Below are positions 12,191 through 24,735 of a DNA stretch of 64,000 nucleotides, piece by piece. Origin of the DNA: Drosophila pseudoobscura (lineage: Eukaryota; Arthropoda; Insecta; Diptera; Drosophilidae); the NCBI RefSeq assembly GCF_009870125.1, contig NC_046679.1, positions 30,070,001-30,134,000 on the forward strand. The letters are read 5' to 3'. The position numbers were made by a program, and so were the translations under genes. Position 1 is the first letter of the stretch, and every line of letters begins with the position of its first letter. A model generated the notes under the pieces. The model was not told where the DNA came from. It was given only the letters and a program-made list of their open reading frames with translations, and ran no database searches.

Positions 12191-14734
12191 TCGCTATAGA
12201 GTCTCTCTTGCCCTCAAATATTCCACCAAATTCGTGGCGATTTCCTGGCGATTTCCCCCGAGAGAATGCTCCTTCCGCAGCCCTAACTTCCTGGTTCTTT
12301 TTGTGTGCAACTCCAGCAGCCACTGGACTTTATTATACATGACTTGGCTGCCAGGACAACAGCAGGAGAGGCAGCAGTGGTATGAAGGGGCAGTGGCTTC
12401 TTGTCAGGCAAAAGGATATGCTGTCATATGCATTTATTGTGGCACTTGGCATACGTTTTGCAGCTTCCAATTCTACAATCAGTTTTTTTGCTTAAAGCTT
12501 TAGGTTTTAAAGCAGGATCTGGCGGGATGTATTTATCCTTTTTGGAGCCTGCCGCTTCGTCATAAGCAAATTAATGAATGCCTGCAAGTGCAAATTTGTT
12601 TTGTGCCGCACAAAGCAGTGACACGGCGGGGCAGGGGCAGGGGCTGGGGACGCCATCTCCTGTGACGCGTCAACGTCGACTGGGATTCCACGGTGGCGGT
12701 CTCTGGGGTGGAGGGAGGAGGGGGTGGAGGAGGGGTTGTGCAGGGTAAATTGCTTGTAAAATGTAAGCAGCGTCTAAATTAACTTTTGTTTGCCTTTCCT
12801 CATAAATGGGGACCACTCGAAGGGGGTGGACAGGGGTTTCCGACGAAGGGCGGGGGGATAATTATGTAGCGCTGTCTTATTTTAATAATTTCAAGCAGAG
12901 TCGTTCCAGGAAGGACTCTGCTCTTCTAATAAATATGCAAATGGCGCATTTAAATACAAAAACGAGTGAAGTGGCGACAAGGGGAGGGAAAGGGGAGGGA
13001 GAGGAGAGCAAGGGGGAACGAAGGAGAGTCAAGGGTAGCACTGAAGAGCGAAAGGGAGCGAAGGAGAGCGAAAGGGAGCCAAGGAGAGCGAAGGACAGCC
13101 AAGGGCAGCGAAGCGGCGGCCTGCAAAGGGTGAAAGGAGTGCCTGCGGGGGGTCGGGGGGTAGTCGTGGCTTTGGTTTTTAATGTGCCGTTTCTTAATAG
13201 CTTCAAATACACAAAAAACTGGGCGGGAGGGGGGCTGTGGTGTCTCTCCAGAAGATGCCGTCCCTCAGATAACGCGCATACGACCCGTAAGCCGCTTCGT
13301 GGTGCGCTGGACACGCCAAGCCGCCTGGGATGCTACGCCGGATGGTCACGTAGTCATTAAAAAGCACACACACACAGGCTATGCCACGCCCCTGTCTCCC
13401 TGTCGTCCTGCGTCCATTTTACGGCCCGTGGCGCCACAAAAACCCGAATTAGATGTAGGCGTACACCGCCCCCCACCCCCCTCCCTCCTGCCACAAGGTG
13501 CAAATCCTTGAGATCCTTGTCTGCCCCTCCCTCCACCCCCCTCGCACATTTTGCGGCGCGTGTTCGTGCGCTCCGTAAATATGAGAATAAATAAATCCTA
13601 AGCGTAAGCCAAAGTTTTGATGTATGCCCCAAGCAGTTAAAATGTGGCATGCAGGGGGGGCAGGCGTACTCTAAATCCTAGGAGCGCTCCAAAAATCTGT
13701 GGGTTTGTTTGCCAGAGGGGGGAGCGGCGCAGGGGGAGGGAGGGTCAGTCAAAGTTATTTTAGGGCCACATTTTAAGCTCTTTGGCAACCTGTGGGGCGG
13801 TGTGTGGGGGTGTGTGTGTGTGCGTCCTGCCAGCCGAGGGAACGTGCTACAGCTTTCAGCTTCCAGCCTTATCTTCAGCGCCACCGCTGCTCCTCCAATC
13901 CGCTGGCGGCCTGCAGACCTCCTGGACGCCAGACCTCATGGCCGCCTGCTCGCCAGTCCTCCAGTCCTCCTGCCTCTTACCTTCCTCCCTCTTGGTCTCC
14001 TGCCTCCCTCCCTCTTGTCCTGGCCACCTGATACGCTTCTGAAGCGTCCTGTTTGGTCGTGGGACCTCGGCTTTGAGGGTGGTTCTAATATTTTAGGTGC
14101 TTGAAAGTTACATAACGCCAGGCTGGGCATAGTCCTTCCCCCCGTTATGTGTGTGTGTATGTGTGTGTGTGTGGGGTGGTAATTATTTATCAGCAAACAG
14201 GAAATTAGCAAACCCAAAAGCGTAAGGAAAGGAAAGGCCCCCAAAGGAACGTGCTCTGCCTTCAATCAAAGACGAAGGACATGCTGGCGTTTTTGCTTAT
14301 CTTTTTGCTTAGCGCCGGCCCCGATTTTAATTAATTAGAGACTGGTCAGGGCCCTCCCCCGCCCCCTCTTTGGTGCGCCCCACGAAAAACTTTCCTACAT
14401 GTGTTTGTGTGGTCCTTGGGGGGTGGGACGTGGGGTGGAGGTCAGTCCTGGGTGGTCCCTTATCAAATCCACCGCAGCGGCAAAGTTACAAAACTATTAA
14501 CTAAAATTTTCTATTAAAACTTTTCGCTGAAACGAAAACTTTGTCCTCCCCCCGCCCCCACACACACACACACACCCACCCACACACCCACCCACACACC
14601 CTGTGAAGTTTAATTTGTTGTAAACTTTTGATGTCCTGCAGGGGCTCCTGTGGCTTTTTTGTCTTCGACAAAACACATTTTGTTTTAACTTGTTTCTCAA
14701 CTCATTCTCTCTCTCTCTCTCTTTCTCGTTGCAG
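12191..14734. other. Gene-free DNA upstream of a terminal exon
   Basis: Contains a GCGAAGGAGAGC-like short tandem repeat (about 13,015-13,110), GT/CA tracts (13,800-13,822; 14,146-14,175; 14,560-14,600) and a CTCCTGCC-type pyrimidine repeat (13,960-14,020). If the exon at 14,735 is real, this is the end of a long intron on the plus strand. Confidence 0.45.
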
Positions 14735-14823
14735 ATTCCCCAGCGAGGACACCACCAGCACCCCTCCCCTTACCCTCTTACCCCCCCCCCTTAGCTATAA
14801 GAAAACGCTTCCCTAGAAAATAG
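14735..14823 (+). CDS. Candidate 3' terminal exon, coding part
   Basis: A textbook fly acceptor (CT tract then TTTCTCGTTGCAG ending at 14,734) is followed by 89 nt that are open in two phases. One reads FPSEDTTSTPPLTLLPPPLS and stops at 14,816; the other reads SPARTPPAPLPLPSYPPP with a basic tail and stops at TAG 14,821-14,823. A poly(A) signal follows 80 nt later, then GT/T-rich sequence. Acceptor, short Pro-rich end, stop and poly(A) signal together look like the last exon of a plus-strand gene entering from the left. A C10 run makes the final residues length-sensitive. The gene is not recognised. Confidence 0.4.
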
Positions 14824-14903
14824 TAAATATTCCCCTAGATACTAGCATTTGTTGTTGTTGTAGTCCGCTCTTGGCTTTAATTTTAATGCTTTTTAAACGT
14901 TTG

Positions 14904-14909
14904 AATAAA
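14904..14909 (+). terminator. Poly(A) signal AATAAA for the candidate terminal exon
   Basis: AATAAA is followed about 20 nt later by TTTTTGTTGG and a TTTTTTGTTGTTGTTTTG tract, the usual GU/U-rich downstream element. It supports a transcript end near 14,925-14,930. Confidence 0.5.
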
Positions 14910-14929
14910 ATGCTTTGAATATTTTTGTT

Positions 14930-17600
14930 GGCAAATTTTGTGCTTTTTTGTTGTTGTTTTGCTTTAAATCCCAAAAAGGACTCCCCCCAAGGACAAAGGA
15001 TCGAAGGAGCCGCTACATCGAGTGTCCATCAGGTTGGTTCCTTAATTTTTCCATCCCTTCAACAAATTTCCGACTGGCGCCATCTGTGGGCTGGCTCTGG
15101 CACTACACGACGTCAAGGGGTGGCTTTCTAACAAAATTCAAATCGTAAAAGCTTTCTGCGCAGAGCTTTCTGTGGAAAATGCTAATTAGAAGCGGCCTCC
15201 CATGAGTGGGGAGGGGGGTGGGGGTGCGGGGGTGCTTCACTCCTTCGTCTTGGGGGATGTTCCAAGCAAGGATATCGCCTGCTAGCTTTGGGCCTTGCAA
15301 ATCCTTCCAAATCACCTTTCGACTCAATGAATCCGCCAGCAGGGAGTCTGCATAAACATTAGCCCCCTGCCCCACCCCCCCATCACCCCCATCCCCTGAT
15401 CCTTGGGTAGAGTGTAAAAACTGGCAGACAAGCATTTTTCGGGCACCTTATCAACGACAATGCCAGGTCGTTAGGCATTGCATTCAGGCAGTCCCTGCCA
15501 GGAGAAGGAGTGCAGCTCCATCCTGTATGGATTGGTCCTGGCCCTGGCCCTGGGACTGGGGACTGTGTCCAGGTAAAGGCAGAGGACACGGACGCCTCGG
15601 GGGGAAGCCACGTCGCTACGTCTGTGAGGGTTTTAATTTTATGACTCCAGCCAGGGTTAAAAACTTGTGCACATAAAATGGAGAGACACAGACGTGGCAC
15701 AAGGGGCACACGGAGGGCGCCTGTAAAAGCAGCCATGATTTGTTATAGATTTCCCCTTGACTGCCCTTGGCTTACGACTCAATTCGTGCCGAAACAGCGT
15801 CTCAAACAATGACAAGGATAACCAGCACGCACGAAAAAAACAGGAGGCGCACCTGAGGCATAGGGAATCACAGGAGCAGAGAATATTAATGGATCTGTGC
15901 CATAAAGACGACAGCTGGCAGACATGCAACAAGAAGAACAAAGCACACACAATCGGCGTCGCATTAAGTCGAGCAGAATAATATATTGGTGGCAAGGTGG
16001 GGGTTGCAAAAGGGGTTATGGGGTTACGGAAATTTGTTGGCCAAAGGTTCAACGAGGTGGAGGGGGTGGGGGGGTGAGACCTTCATGACAGCTGAAAAAC
16101 AATAGAAAACTTCGTTTGTTTGCCGAGACAAAAGGAAAAGGCACGATGGCGGGCGGCCATTGTGAAGGACAGCAGCCCTAACAAAAAAAAGGGCAGGCCC
16201 CCCCCCCAACCCCATTTCCATCAAGAGCCAAGAAGGGTTGTTTGCAAGGGTTGCTGGGCGGTGGTTTCGTTGGTTGGTTCCTGCCACATTTGGCCATTTT
16301 CCATTCATGCCGCATTTCCCTTTTGCATACTTTTAGGCTTGCGCCTTAAATATTCCAAATGGGAAAACCTTTGCAGCCCTCCGTCCCCCATTTTGCTGTT
16401 GCTTTTGAAATGAATTTTAATTTCTTGTCTGCGGTGCTAGCCCCAACCCCTCTCCCCCCACCACTGCCTGTCCCTTGAATGCCTAGACAGACGCGAAGAG
16501 AGTGAGCAAAACAAAAACGCAAAAGAAAAGCAAAATCAAGTTGAATTAATTTCGAAAATCATGGCTGCGCTGCCAAGGGTGCCACCGGCCATGTTTGAGT
16601 TGCTGCCTGCCACTGACAGGAGGCAAGGACGATGTGATGTGGTACGTGCATGATAATCTGCTTGCAGACGTTCCCAGCGTTGCGTGTCTCCTGCTTGACT
16701 CCTGCCGAAACGGCGGCGAGAAGGCGGAGAAGGAGAAGGACATCAGGCAACCGCAACGGGGGGAACGGAACGGGTAGTACGAGTGGGGGGCCAGCAATCG
16801 TGTCACGTAGACGAAAGTAAATCCACTTTCACCCTTGTTTCGCCACCACCTGCTCCCTGCTCCCTGCTCCTGCTCCCGGCCATCTCCTGCCTCGCGTTCT
16901 CCTTTTCTCCTTCCGCTTCGCCTTCAAAATGGCTTCTATAATTTGCCTTCAACTCTTTTCAATCTCCTCTTCGTTCGCCCCAAACCCACACAGCCCTCAG
17001 CTGCCATTTTACATTTTAGGGATCCTGCCCCTGCCCCCTCGTCCTGCCACAGTGTATACATAATGGATGCGCCGGAAGCTTTTTACAATTTATAAAATTA
17101 CATTTTGGCTCATTAATTTTACTTATTGTTGGGCTGATTCTCCGCTTCGTTTCTCCTCTGCTTTCCACAATTTGTTTTGGCCTCCAAAATGGTTTTCTAG
17201 CGTATTTTCCACATCACATCGCTGGTCGCTGCTCGCTGGTCGCTGATATATGGCCATGGTCAGGGGTCAGACAACAGCTGATAAATGGCTGAAAGATGAG
17301 GCCCCACGCAGGCGAGGGCTCCCCCTCCTCGCTTATTAATTATCCTTGGGCACAGCTCCTTCACCGCATAGCTTCTTAGCCTCTCGTTCCATGGCGTTTA
17401 TCGACATTAACAAATAGCCCAAAGATAATGAAAAGCGCTCTGTTTTGCACATAAATCAGTGGCAGAGAGAGTGGAAAGCGGTAAATGGAAAAGTGGAAAA
17501 ATGGAAAATTGGCATTTTTGCATAAATATATTTTTCTGGAGGGGTAGGACCAGACATCAAGCAAGTTTAGTTTTCTCTCTAAGAATTCCCCTGGTATTAT
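14930..17600. other. Gene-free DNA
   Basis: No supported gene. A 110-codon minus-strand frame (15,103-15,435) contains one stretch with ordinary protein-like composition (about 15,235-15,360), but it has no splice sites, promoter or recognisable domain. CCTGCTC-like short repeats occur at 16,850-16,880. Confidence 0.5.
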
Positions 17601-17685
17601 CCCAAGAATATCCGCTTAAAAGTAGGCAACGAAAATAATTATAGGATTATAATTTATATAATTAAACAAAACAAAATTTGCTTCG

Positions 17686-18242
17686 GACTTTAAAAACTCA
17701 GAAAAAGGTAAACAAAATTTTCGCACCAAATATTATACTTTTTTTGCATAGAAATATGAATTCCGCGTCGTTAAAGGTATGGTTTGTTAAAATCGATTTT
17801 TAAATTTTTAAGATGCAACCATTTGATTAAACAACAAAAACAAAAGAACCTTGCCATAAAAAAAAAACATTTTTTTTTTGTTTAATGTTTGATCAAATGG
17901 TTGCATCTCAAAACTTTGTCTATAGATTTTTTTCAAACGATACTTTAAACGACGCGGATTTTATGCACCTACACCAAGAAAATATCATAACTGAAGCGAA
18001 AATTATTTTTAACATTTTCTGAGTTTTTGAAGTGACGAACAAACAAACCTTGCCATAAAAAAAAACATTTTTTTTGTTTTTTGTTTTGTGTAATTGTTTG
18101 ATCAAATGATTGCATCTTAAAAGTTTATCTATAGATTTGTACCAATGATACCTTAAACGAAGCGCAATTTATGTTTCTATGAAAATAAATTATCATCACA
18201 GAAGCGAAAAATTTGTTTACCTTTTTCTGAGTTTTTGAAGTC
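17686..18242. repeat. Imperfect foldback: one left arm, two right arms
   Basis: Positions 17,686-17,724 and 18,204-18,242 are reverse complements at 37 of 39 positions. Further inside, the left arm (to about 17,840, including CGCGTCGTTAAAGGTAT and GATGCAACCATTTGATT) pairs with two tandem inverted copies: 17,881-18,036 (with ATCAAATGGTTGCATC and TTTAAACGACGCGG) and about 18,095-18,242 (with ATCAAATGATTGCATC and CCTTAAACGAAGCGC). The copies differ by scattered substitutions. No transposase frame is present. It may be a foldback/MITE-type element or a hairpin-RNA locus. Confidence 0.7.
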
Positions 18243-18469
18243 AAGACTATACAAAAAATACCGCAACAAAATTATAAGCTTTGAAAGCTTCATTTTTACC
18301 TGAAGGTAAGCTGAGGCTAAAAAGTACTTGAGTCTTTTCTTATCGCTGCCTTTATTAGCTTTTTAAAATTACAGTAGCTAGAATTCAATATAAACAAATG
18401 TAAGGTACTTATGTTTAAAAAAACAGAAAAAAAATATCAGAAAAAGCCTATTTCTTTTTACGATTCAAG

Positions 18470-19420
18470 TTCAAGTTTACGAAGAAGTTGTCACCCTGTG
18501 TCTCTATCTCAAGAAAAACATTCTGCGAGAATTTGTCAAAAGTTGTCCCCAGGCCGGAAAGCACATAAATAAATTTCCCGCTTAAAAGTATGCAACAAAA
18601 CTATGAACGAATCCAACAGTGCATTTTCTATCTCTCTCTCTCTCTCACTCTGAGAATTTGAATGAATTAAATTGTTATTTTTAATTGAAAGCGGATTTGT
18701 TGGGAAGTATAGTTATACCTTTCTTGCGGTATCAGAAACAGTCCTCTAGAAGCTTCAAAATGTGTTCAGCCACAAGCCAGAGTACACTTAGTTCCCGCTT
18801 CAAAAATACCAACGAATCTAACAATTAAATTTTTAATTGAAATTGATTTGACGGATCAATAATCAATGAATCACCCTCCCTCTCACATATAACAAACTTT
18901 AAACTTTAAAAACTTACAAATGTGCGCCCCAGGCCAAAAGTACATAAATGTATGACTCGCTCAAAAGTATGCAATGAAATTAACAAAGCATCTAACAATA
19001 TCTCGAGGGAGTACGCAATCTCTCTCTAGCTATATTTTATTATTATTATTCAAGAGGGAATTTGTTGAAGAAATAAATAAATAAAGTTATCCTCTTCTCA
19101 AGCAAGTATTCAACAGTTCTCCCCAAGCCATGGCGTATATAAATACACTCCTCGCTTAAAAGTATGCAATGAAAGTATGAAAGAACACACAAATATGTAT
19201 CTCGAGGAAGTGCCTCATCCCTCTCTCTGGGTTTTTTATTTTTTTTTATATTTGAAAGCAGATTTGTTGGTAGATAGTATATTTCTCCCTTTCTCAAGCA
19301 AAGGCAGTCCCCTAAAATCTAGCAAACAAGTCCACCACCAAGCCAGGGAGTGCGCAAATTCATTTCCCTCTCGAAAGTATGCAACAAAATTAGCAGAAAA
19401 TGCAAAAAGGTGCTGCCTAG
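18470..19420. repeat. Array of about five ~200-nt AT-rich units
   Basis: Each unit has, in order, a CCCCAGGCC-like or CCAAGCCA-like block, ACATAAAT, a CCGCTTAAAAGTATGCAAC-like block, and a CTCTCTCT tract followed by TTTGAAAGCAGATTTGTTGG-like sequence. The third block recurs near 18,579, 18,793, 18,957, 19,154 and 19,366, with a diverged copy near 17,611 on the other side of the foldback. The foldback therefore seems inserted into, or part of, the same repeat family. No coding capacity was seen. Confidence 0.7.
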
Positions 19421-22400
19421 CCCGAGGGGCTGCGTCAGCATTCTCTCTCAGACTTTAATTTGAAATTGGATTGGATTTTGTTCTGGCAGGGGACGCTGCA
19501 GAATATATAATATTATATTTTCCCCACTTAATAAATGGGAAATTTTCGGGAACCACAGGGGGAGCCTCCACCCCTGGCCCCACCCGAAGCCGCAGCGCAA
19601 CTGCGACGATGCTACGACGGCAACGGCCACTCGCACTAATTAAACAAATATTTAATTATAAAATATTTTACTGCAAAATGCAAGCAGACGCGTAAAATTT
19701 ATAGCTAAACTATTATGCGACACACAGGACACAGGCACTGCTGCTGCCATTATCCCTGGCGGAGTCCTGCTTCCCCGCCGAAAAAAAACCCGCATCAACA
19801 ATATTTTCCAACTAAAAGCGTGTAAAAGTTTTTTAATTTAATTAAATTAGAAGCAATTAGTGGAAAAGCTAATAAAAGTTGTGCCAAAAACGGCAACATC
19901 GGGCAGATCGAAGGTGCGGCAGAGGCAGGGGCATGGCCAAAAGTTGGGCCTCAACTTTGGGATTACATTGCAGCAGGCAGGGGGGAAGGGGGGTGGGGGT
20001 GGAGGGTGGAGGGTGGAGGGGGGAGGCCTCATCAAGTAATTGGACAAGGAGCTGCCACCGCAGGAGGCGCCGCCGCTGCAGTGATAATTGAGTATCACTA
20101 AGTGTCATTAAGTGCTCCGGTTGGAGGAGAGGCCTTCTGCTTCGATGTCCTTCAGTGCGTGCTTACGCATACGCATTCACTCAGCCTCTCATCCTTTGAG
20201 AGCCTTCCGCCCTGGCCTGCCCTGCTGTGCCCTGCCCTGCTGTGCTCCTCTGTTTGCCTGGTCGCCGCTTGGCAAATAACTAAATGTGTTTACTAAACCA
20301 CTTACTAAACACTCAACGACTGCCAGGACACACAGCCATGGAAGCCATGGAGTCTGTAGTTTTTGCTGTTGCTGCGGCAGGATGCAACGTGACCAAGTGC
20401 GGCAGCGGCCGAGGCCGAGGCCGAGGCAGCCAGCAATAGAAACAAAAAAGAACAATGGCAAAGCACACACGGAGCTCCATGGAGGACCACAGACGCGTCT
20501 AGTCAGGAGGGAAGGCGGCAGGAGGAGCCAAGGAGCCAAGAGCGGGGGGGAAACGTTTTCATTTTTCATAATGCTGTTAACTATAAAATATATATCCTTC
20601 TTCTCTCTCGCTCTGCATCGCTCTCTCCCTCTCTCTTTCTGTTCATAAAACACGCAGCACGCAAAAATATAAATGTTAAAAATAAAATGTGAAAAAGCAA
20701 ACAACACAAAATCAAAGGCAGGAAAGCAGCAGCGACGGCAGCGGCAGCAGCATGAAAAAACCAGGAAAAATCCCCATCCCCCCCACACACACACACACAC
20801 TGGTGTTTCTTTTTTTTTGTATGCTACGAGTTAGCCTTTTTGTCCTCCCACTTTTAGCCTGTTTTCTGGCCAGGGCTATGATGATGCTGCCACTTCTGCT
20901 GCTGCTGCCGCTGCCGCCGCTGCTGCTGTCGACGACGACGACGACGATGTGGCAGCTGCAGCAGCAGCCAATGGCAGTGCAGCAAGTAGGTGGAGCTTAA
21001 AAAAAGACAAAAAATTTCCCCAGCGAAAAGTGCCAGTCGGGGAGGGGGGGGTGTTGTGTTGTATGGACTTTTTGCCACGTTTTTCTATACGAAGCAGCCG
21101 GCAGACGAGAGTCCTGTGAGGACCACAGGACCTGCGTCTGAGCGACTTTGCCGTCCAGGATGGGTGGATCAGGCGGGAGAGGGGCGGTCGGGCGGGCGGT
21201 TGCTGATGCTTTTCTTGCTTTGCTTTTGTGCCGCGCGCATTTTATGTGATTTTATTTTATACAAACTCTCGCCGTTTGCTCTCTTTCTCTCTCTCTCTCT
21301 CTCTCTCTGGGGGGGGGGAGTAGGGTGTGTGGGGCATGGCAAATTGTTGGCTTGTGAATTGAAGATGCAGAAAATCAAGAGAGACAGAGACACAGAGAGA
21401 GAAATGGCAAGAGAAAGGCTAAAAAGATGCGAGAAAATGAATTGATTTCGATGTAAATTTAAATTAATTGAAAAAAAAGGACAAATAATAGGGGGGTAGA
21501 CCATTCTTGGGGGGAGGATGGTGGAGTGGCAGGCGGGAGAGGCTCCCCATTGAGTTTTGTTAGAAAGTGCCTCCTCGCGCCTTTCTTTGACCCCCCCCTC
21601 GACCCACTCCTCGGCTTCAGCAGCACTCCCTCCCCCTTTGGACCACCCCTCCGTTCCGTGCCCCATCTGTGCCCCATTTGGCGGGCGATACCTCGGCAAA
21701 CAATCTCCAAATCCTGCGTAAAAGTAAAACACGCATTTTGTCGCAACTGTACTGACTTTTTATACCTTTTTTCGTGCGTTGTTCGGCGCTGCCGTCGCGG
21801 CTGCTGTCGCTGCTGTTTTTCTCTCTTTTTTCTCGTTAATTTTTGTGTACACATTCGCATCCTTTTCGCATCCTCCCGCCTCCGCATTACGACGCACGAC
21901 GACGACGACGACGACGACGGCAATGGAGGAGCAGGAGCAGGAGAAGGCGATGCCGCAGCTCCAAGTCCTCCTCAAATGTTAATTTTGAATTACGAAATAT
22001 TCGCATGTCAGAGTGTCCTTTCGCTTTGCCAGGGGGTGGTTGGAGGGGGAGGGGTTTGGGGTGGTGGCAGCGTGAATAATTTAGGATCTTTGGAGCGGCG
22101 TTTGGGCCAAAAACCAACCCGAAAAGCAGGCAACAGAAAAGCGGAAAAACAGATAAACATCCCAGGAGCGAAAACCCTTCCAAAAGGAAAGGACGAAGGA
22201 CGAAAACCCTTAATGCCCAAATAGAGCTTACAATAAGTTGAGCGGCAGTCGGGGGGGTGCCACGAGGGGGTGGGCTGGGGGCAGGCCTTTTCTGTATGCA
22301 GCAATTTCCATTTTCCCCCTCCCTCCCCTCTTTCCCCACCCCCCCTCCTGTTGCTGTTGTTGCATGTTACGGCATTTTATTTTCTATATGCGAGAGAAAA

Positions 22401-24185
22401 AGCGGCGAAAAAAGGAAAGACAAAAAACAAAATGGCGGCTTGTTTTTTGCTTTCCTTTTTTCGTCCTTTTTTGTTGTTGTGTGCGTACTAAAAAGCGCCC
22501 CAGCGACGGCGAAAGAAGAAAAATGCGAAAAACAAAAAGCAAAGAGAGCGAAAAAGAGAGCGAGAGAGTGGGAGTCTGGGGCAAGGGGGGCTGGAGGGGG
22601 AGGGTTGCCAACAAAAGGATGAAAAATGTCGAGGAGGAAAAGCTCATGATTTATGATTTAAATTTTTTGCAGGCGCCTGGTGTGAAGTCCAGAGAGTCCT
22701 TCCTCCTCCTCCTCCTCCTCCTCCGACAGTCGCTTCCTTCTTTAATTGCCGCCACCGCTGCCACGCCTCCTGTGGCACCTCCTCTTTTGCTTTTGGGTTT
22801 CGCTGGCGGGGGTTTTTCAATTGAAGCTGTTTGTTTTAATTAATTACATTAATAAGTTTTTCTTGTTTGCGCCGCTTCACATTCTGTCATCATTATCGCC
22901 GCCACGGGCTCCGCGAGGAGCGCAGAGGAGGGGCACACACGGGCCTCGGAGGAGGCAGCACTCGCTTGTAGATAATGGCAATCAGGTAATCTGTCCCCAT
23001 CTTGAACACTCGCAGGCCTCGAGGAGAGAGAGAGAGTGGGGAAGGCAGGCAAGGAGTCGAGGCGTGGAGGAGGGCCACGAGTCGCAGAGACTGGAAGGAG
23101 TCTAGGACTGGCGGACGGTCAGGAGTGGAGGACTGTCAGGAGTGGAGGAGTGCCAGGAGTCCATTGCCATCGCCAGAGAGCGGCAAATGGAAAATGGAAA
23201 AGCCATTAACTGCAACAGAGAGGCAGAAAGACAGGGAGACAGGGAGACAGGGGGAAATAAGGACCCACAGACAGGTAGCATTAGCCGCGACATTAAAACG
23301 GGTTTTCCTGAGGCAGAGGGGCCATATCTTTCTATCTAACAGATAAGAAATGAGACGCGTAGCCGCGAACAGCTGCTGGCCGGAACAAAAGCCAAGCAAA
23401 GCGATTCCTTTTTGCCATTTTATTGAAGGCTGCATCTGCACACACACACACACACACACACACACTGAGACACTCCTGGACTGGCATTCATTTCTGTGTT
23501 TAAAATTTAAATTCAATTTAAAGTGCCTTTCCTTTACGGTCTTTCGTCCTGCCTGCTTCTGGGAATCCAAAATGGCCGCCACCAAGCCGAGAACTTACCC
23601 TTTTTTTCGCCCGCTGCTGTTGCTGCCTTAAGGGTTTGTTTAGCTTTCCACCCCATTCCCAGTCCCAGTCCCAGGCACAGCCCACCTCCCCCCCCCCTCT
23701 TTGCCTGGCGGAAAGGGGTGGCTTTTTGGCAGCTGCGTATTTTGCAAATTATTTAAAGCCTTAAAGCAAGGATCCTCGCGGGCAGCTGCCACAAAGGATG
23801 CCCAAGGATCGGCATAGGACACGGCTACACCCCGCCGCCCCTCTCCTCTCTCCCACCGATTGAAGCCCCTGATTAACGGGCATTTTCTATGGCGGCTTCC
23901 ATCTATCCATCCATCCATCTATCCATCAGATACTTTAGTCCTTTGGCGCACAATAATGCGTGTGTGTGGGTGGGTGGGGGGTTATGTGGGGGGGGCATAT
24001 ATATTCATTTTAAATGCAGGTTGTGTCGAGCATCGACGTCAAATTACAGACGACATTACATAAAATACCCACGCAAATACAGTGCCCCTCTCTCCCTCTC
24101 CCTCTTCTCTATCCCTCTCCCCCTCCCCCTCCCGCTCGTTGTGTGCGTGAGCTCGTTGTTAATTTAAAATTTCACCATTTTTAGT
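19421..24185. other. Gene-free, low-complexity DNA
   Basis: Contains GAC/CGA trinucleotide runs (20,930-20,947; 21,893-21,919), CT tracts (21,283-21,308), CA tracts (20,784-20,800; 23,440-23,465), short GGAGTGGAGGA repeats (23,120-23,160) and ATCC repeats (23,902-23,930). TAATTAATT-type homeodomain-like sites occur at 22,838-22,847 and 19,838-19,846. No supported gene. Confidence 0.5.
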
Positions 24186-24189
24186 TGCA

Positions 24190-24735
24190 TCCGCGAGACG
24201 TAGAGTGCTGGCCACAAAGCCCCAGCCGCAACGAATGCAGAGGGTCCTGCCGGGCAGCACAGACCGGCCAGGCAGTTAGAGGAGTCCTGCCAGGCAGTAA
24301 GCGGAGGATAGAGTACGGAGATAGGCAGTGGAGTCCTGCCAGGCGGTAAATAGAGTATAGAGCCAGGCAGTAGTCAGAGTCCTGCCAGATAGCATATAGA
24401 ATCCTGCCCGGTAGCGTATAGAGTCCTGCCAGGGGTGAGCCTATCAAGTGGAGTCCCTCAAGGCAGCATAAAGTGTCCTGCCCGGCAATAAATAGAGTAT
24501 AGACCCAGGCAATAAGCAAAGTCCTGCCAGATATGTTATAGAGTCCTGCCAGACATGATCCTATCAAGTGGAGTCCTGCCAGGCAGTATATAAAGATCTG
24601 GCAGGCTGTAAGCGGAGTTTAGAGCATAAAACCAGGCAGCAAATGGAGTCTCGCCATGCAGTACGAGGAGTCCTATCACATAGACCCCTGCCAGGCAGCA
24701 TATAGACCTCTGCCAGGCCATAAGTAGGGTCCTGA
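24190..24735. repeat. Mosaic tandem array built on GTCCTGCCAGGCAG
   Basis: At least twelve units start with GAGTCCTGCC or a close variant followed by AGGCAG/AGATAG. They alternate short (about 22 nt) and longer (about 45-50 nt) forms that carry TAAATAGAGTATAG. A segment CCTATCAAGTG recurs at about 24,441 and 24,561, showing a duplicated higher-order block. The open frames across it are by-products of the array. Confidence 0.8.

Noticed and set aside
15103..15435. 110-codon minus-strand frame with a protein-like middle
   Set aside because: Only about 40 residues look normal; the rest is Gly/Pro low complexity, and there is no gene structure around it.
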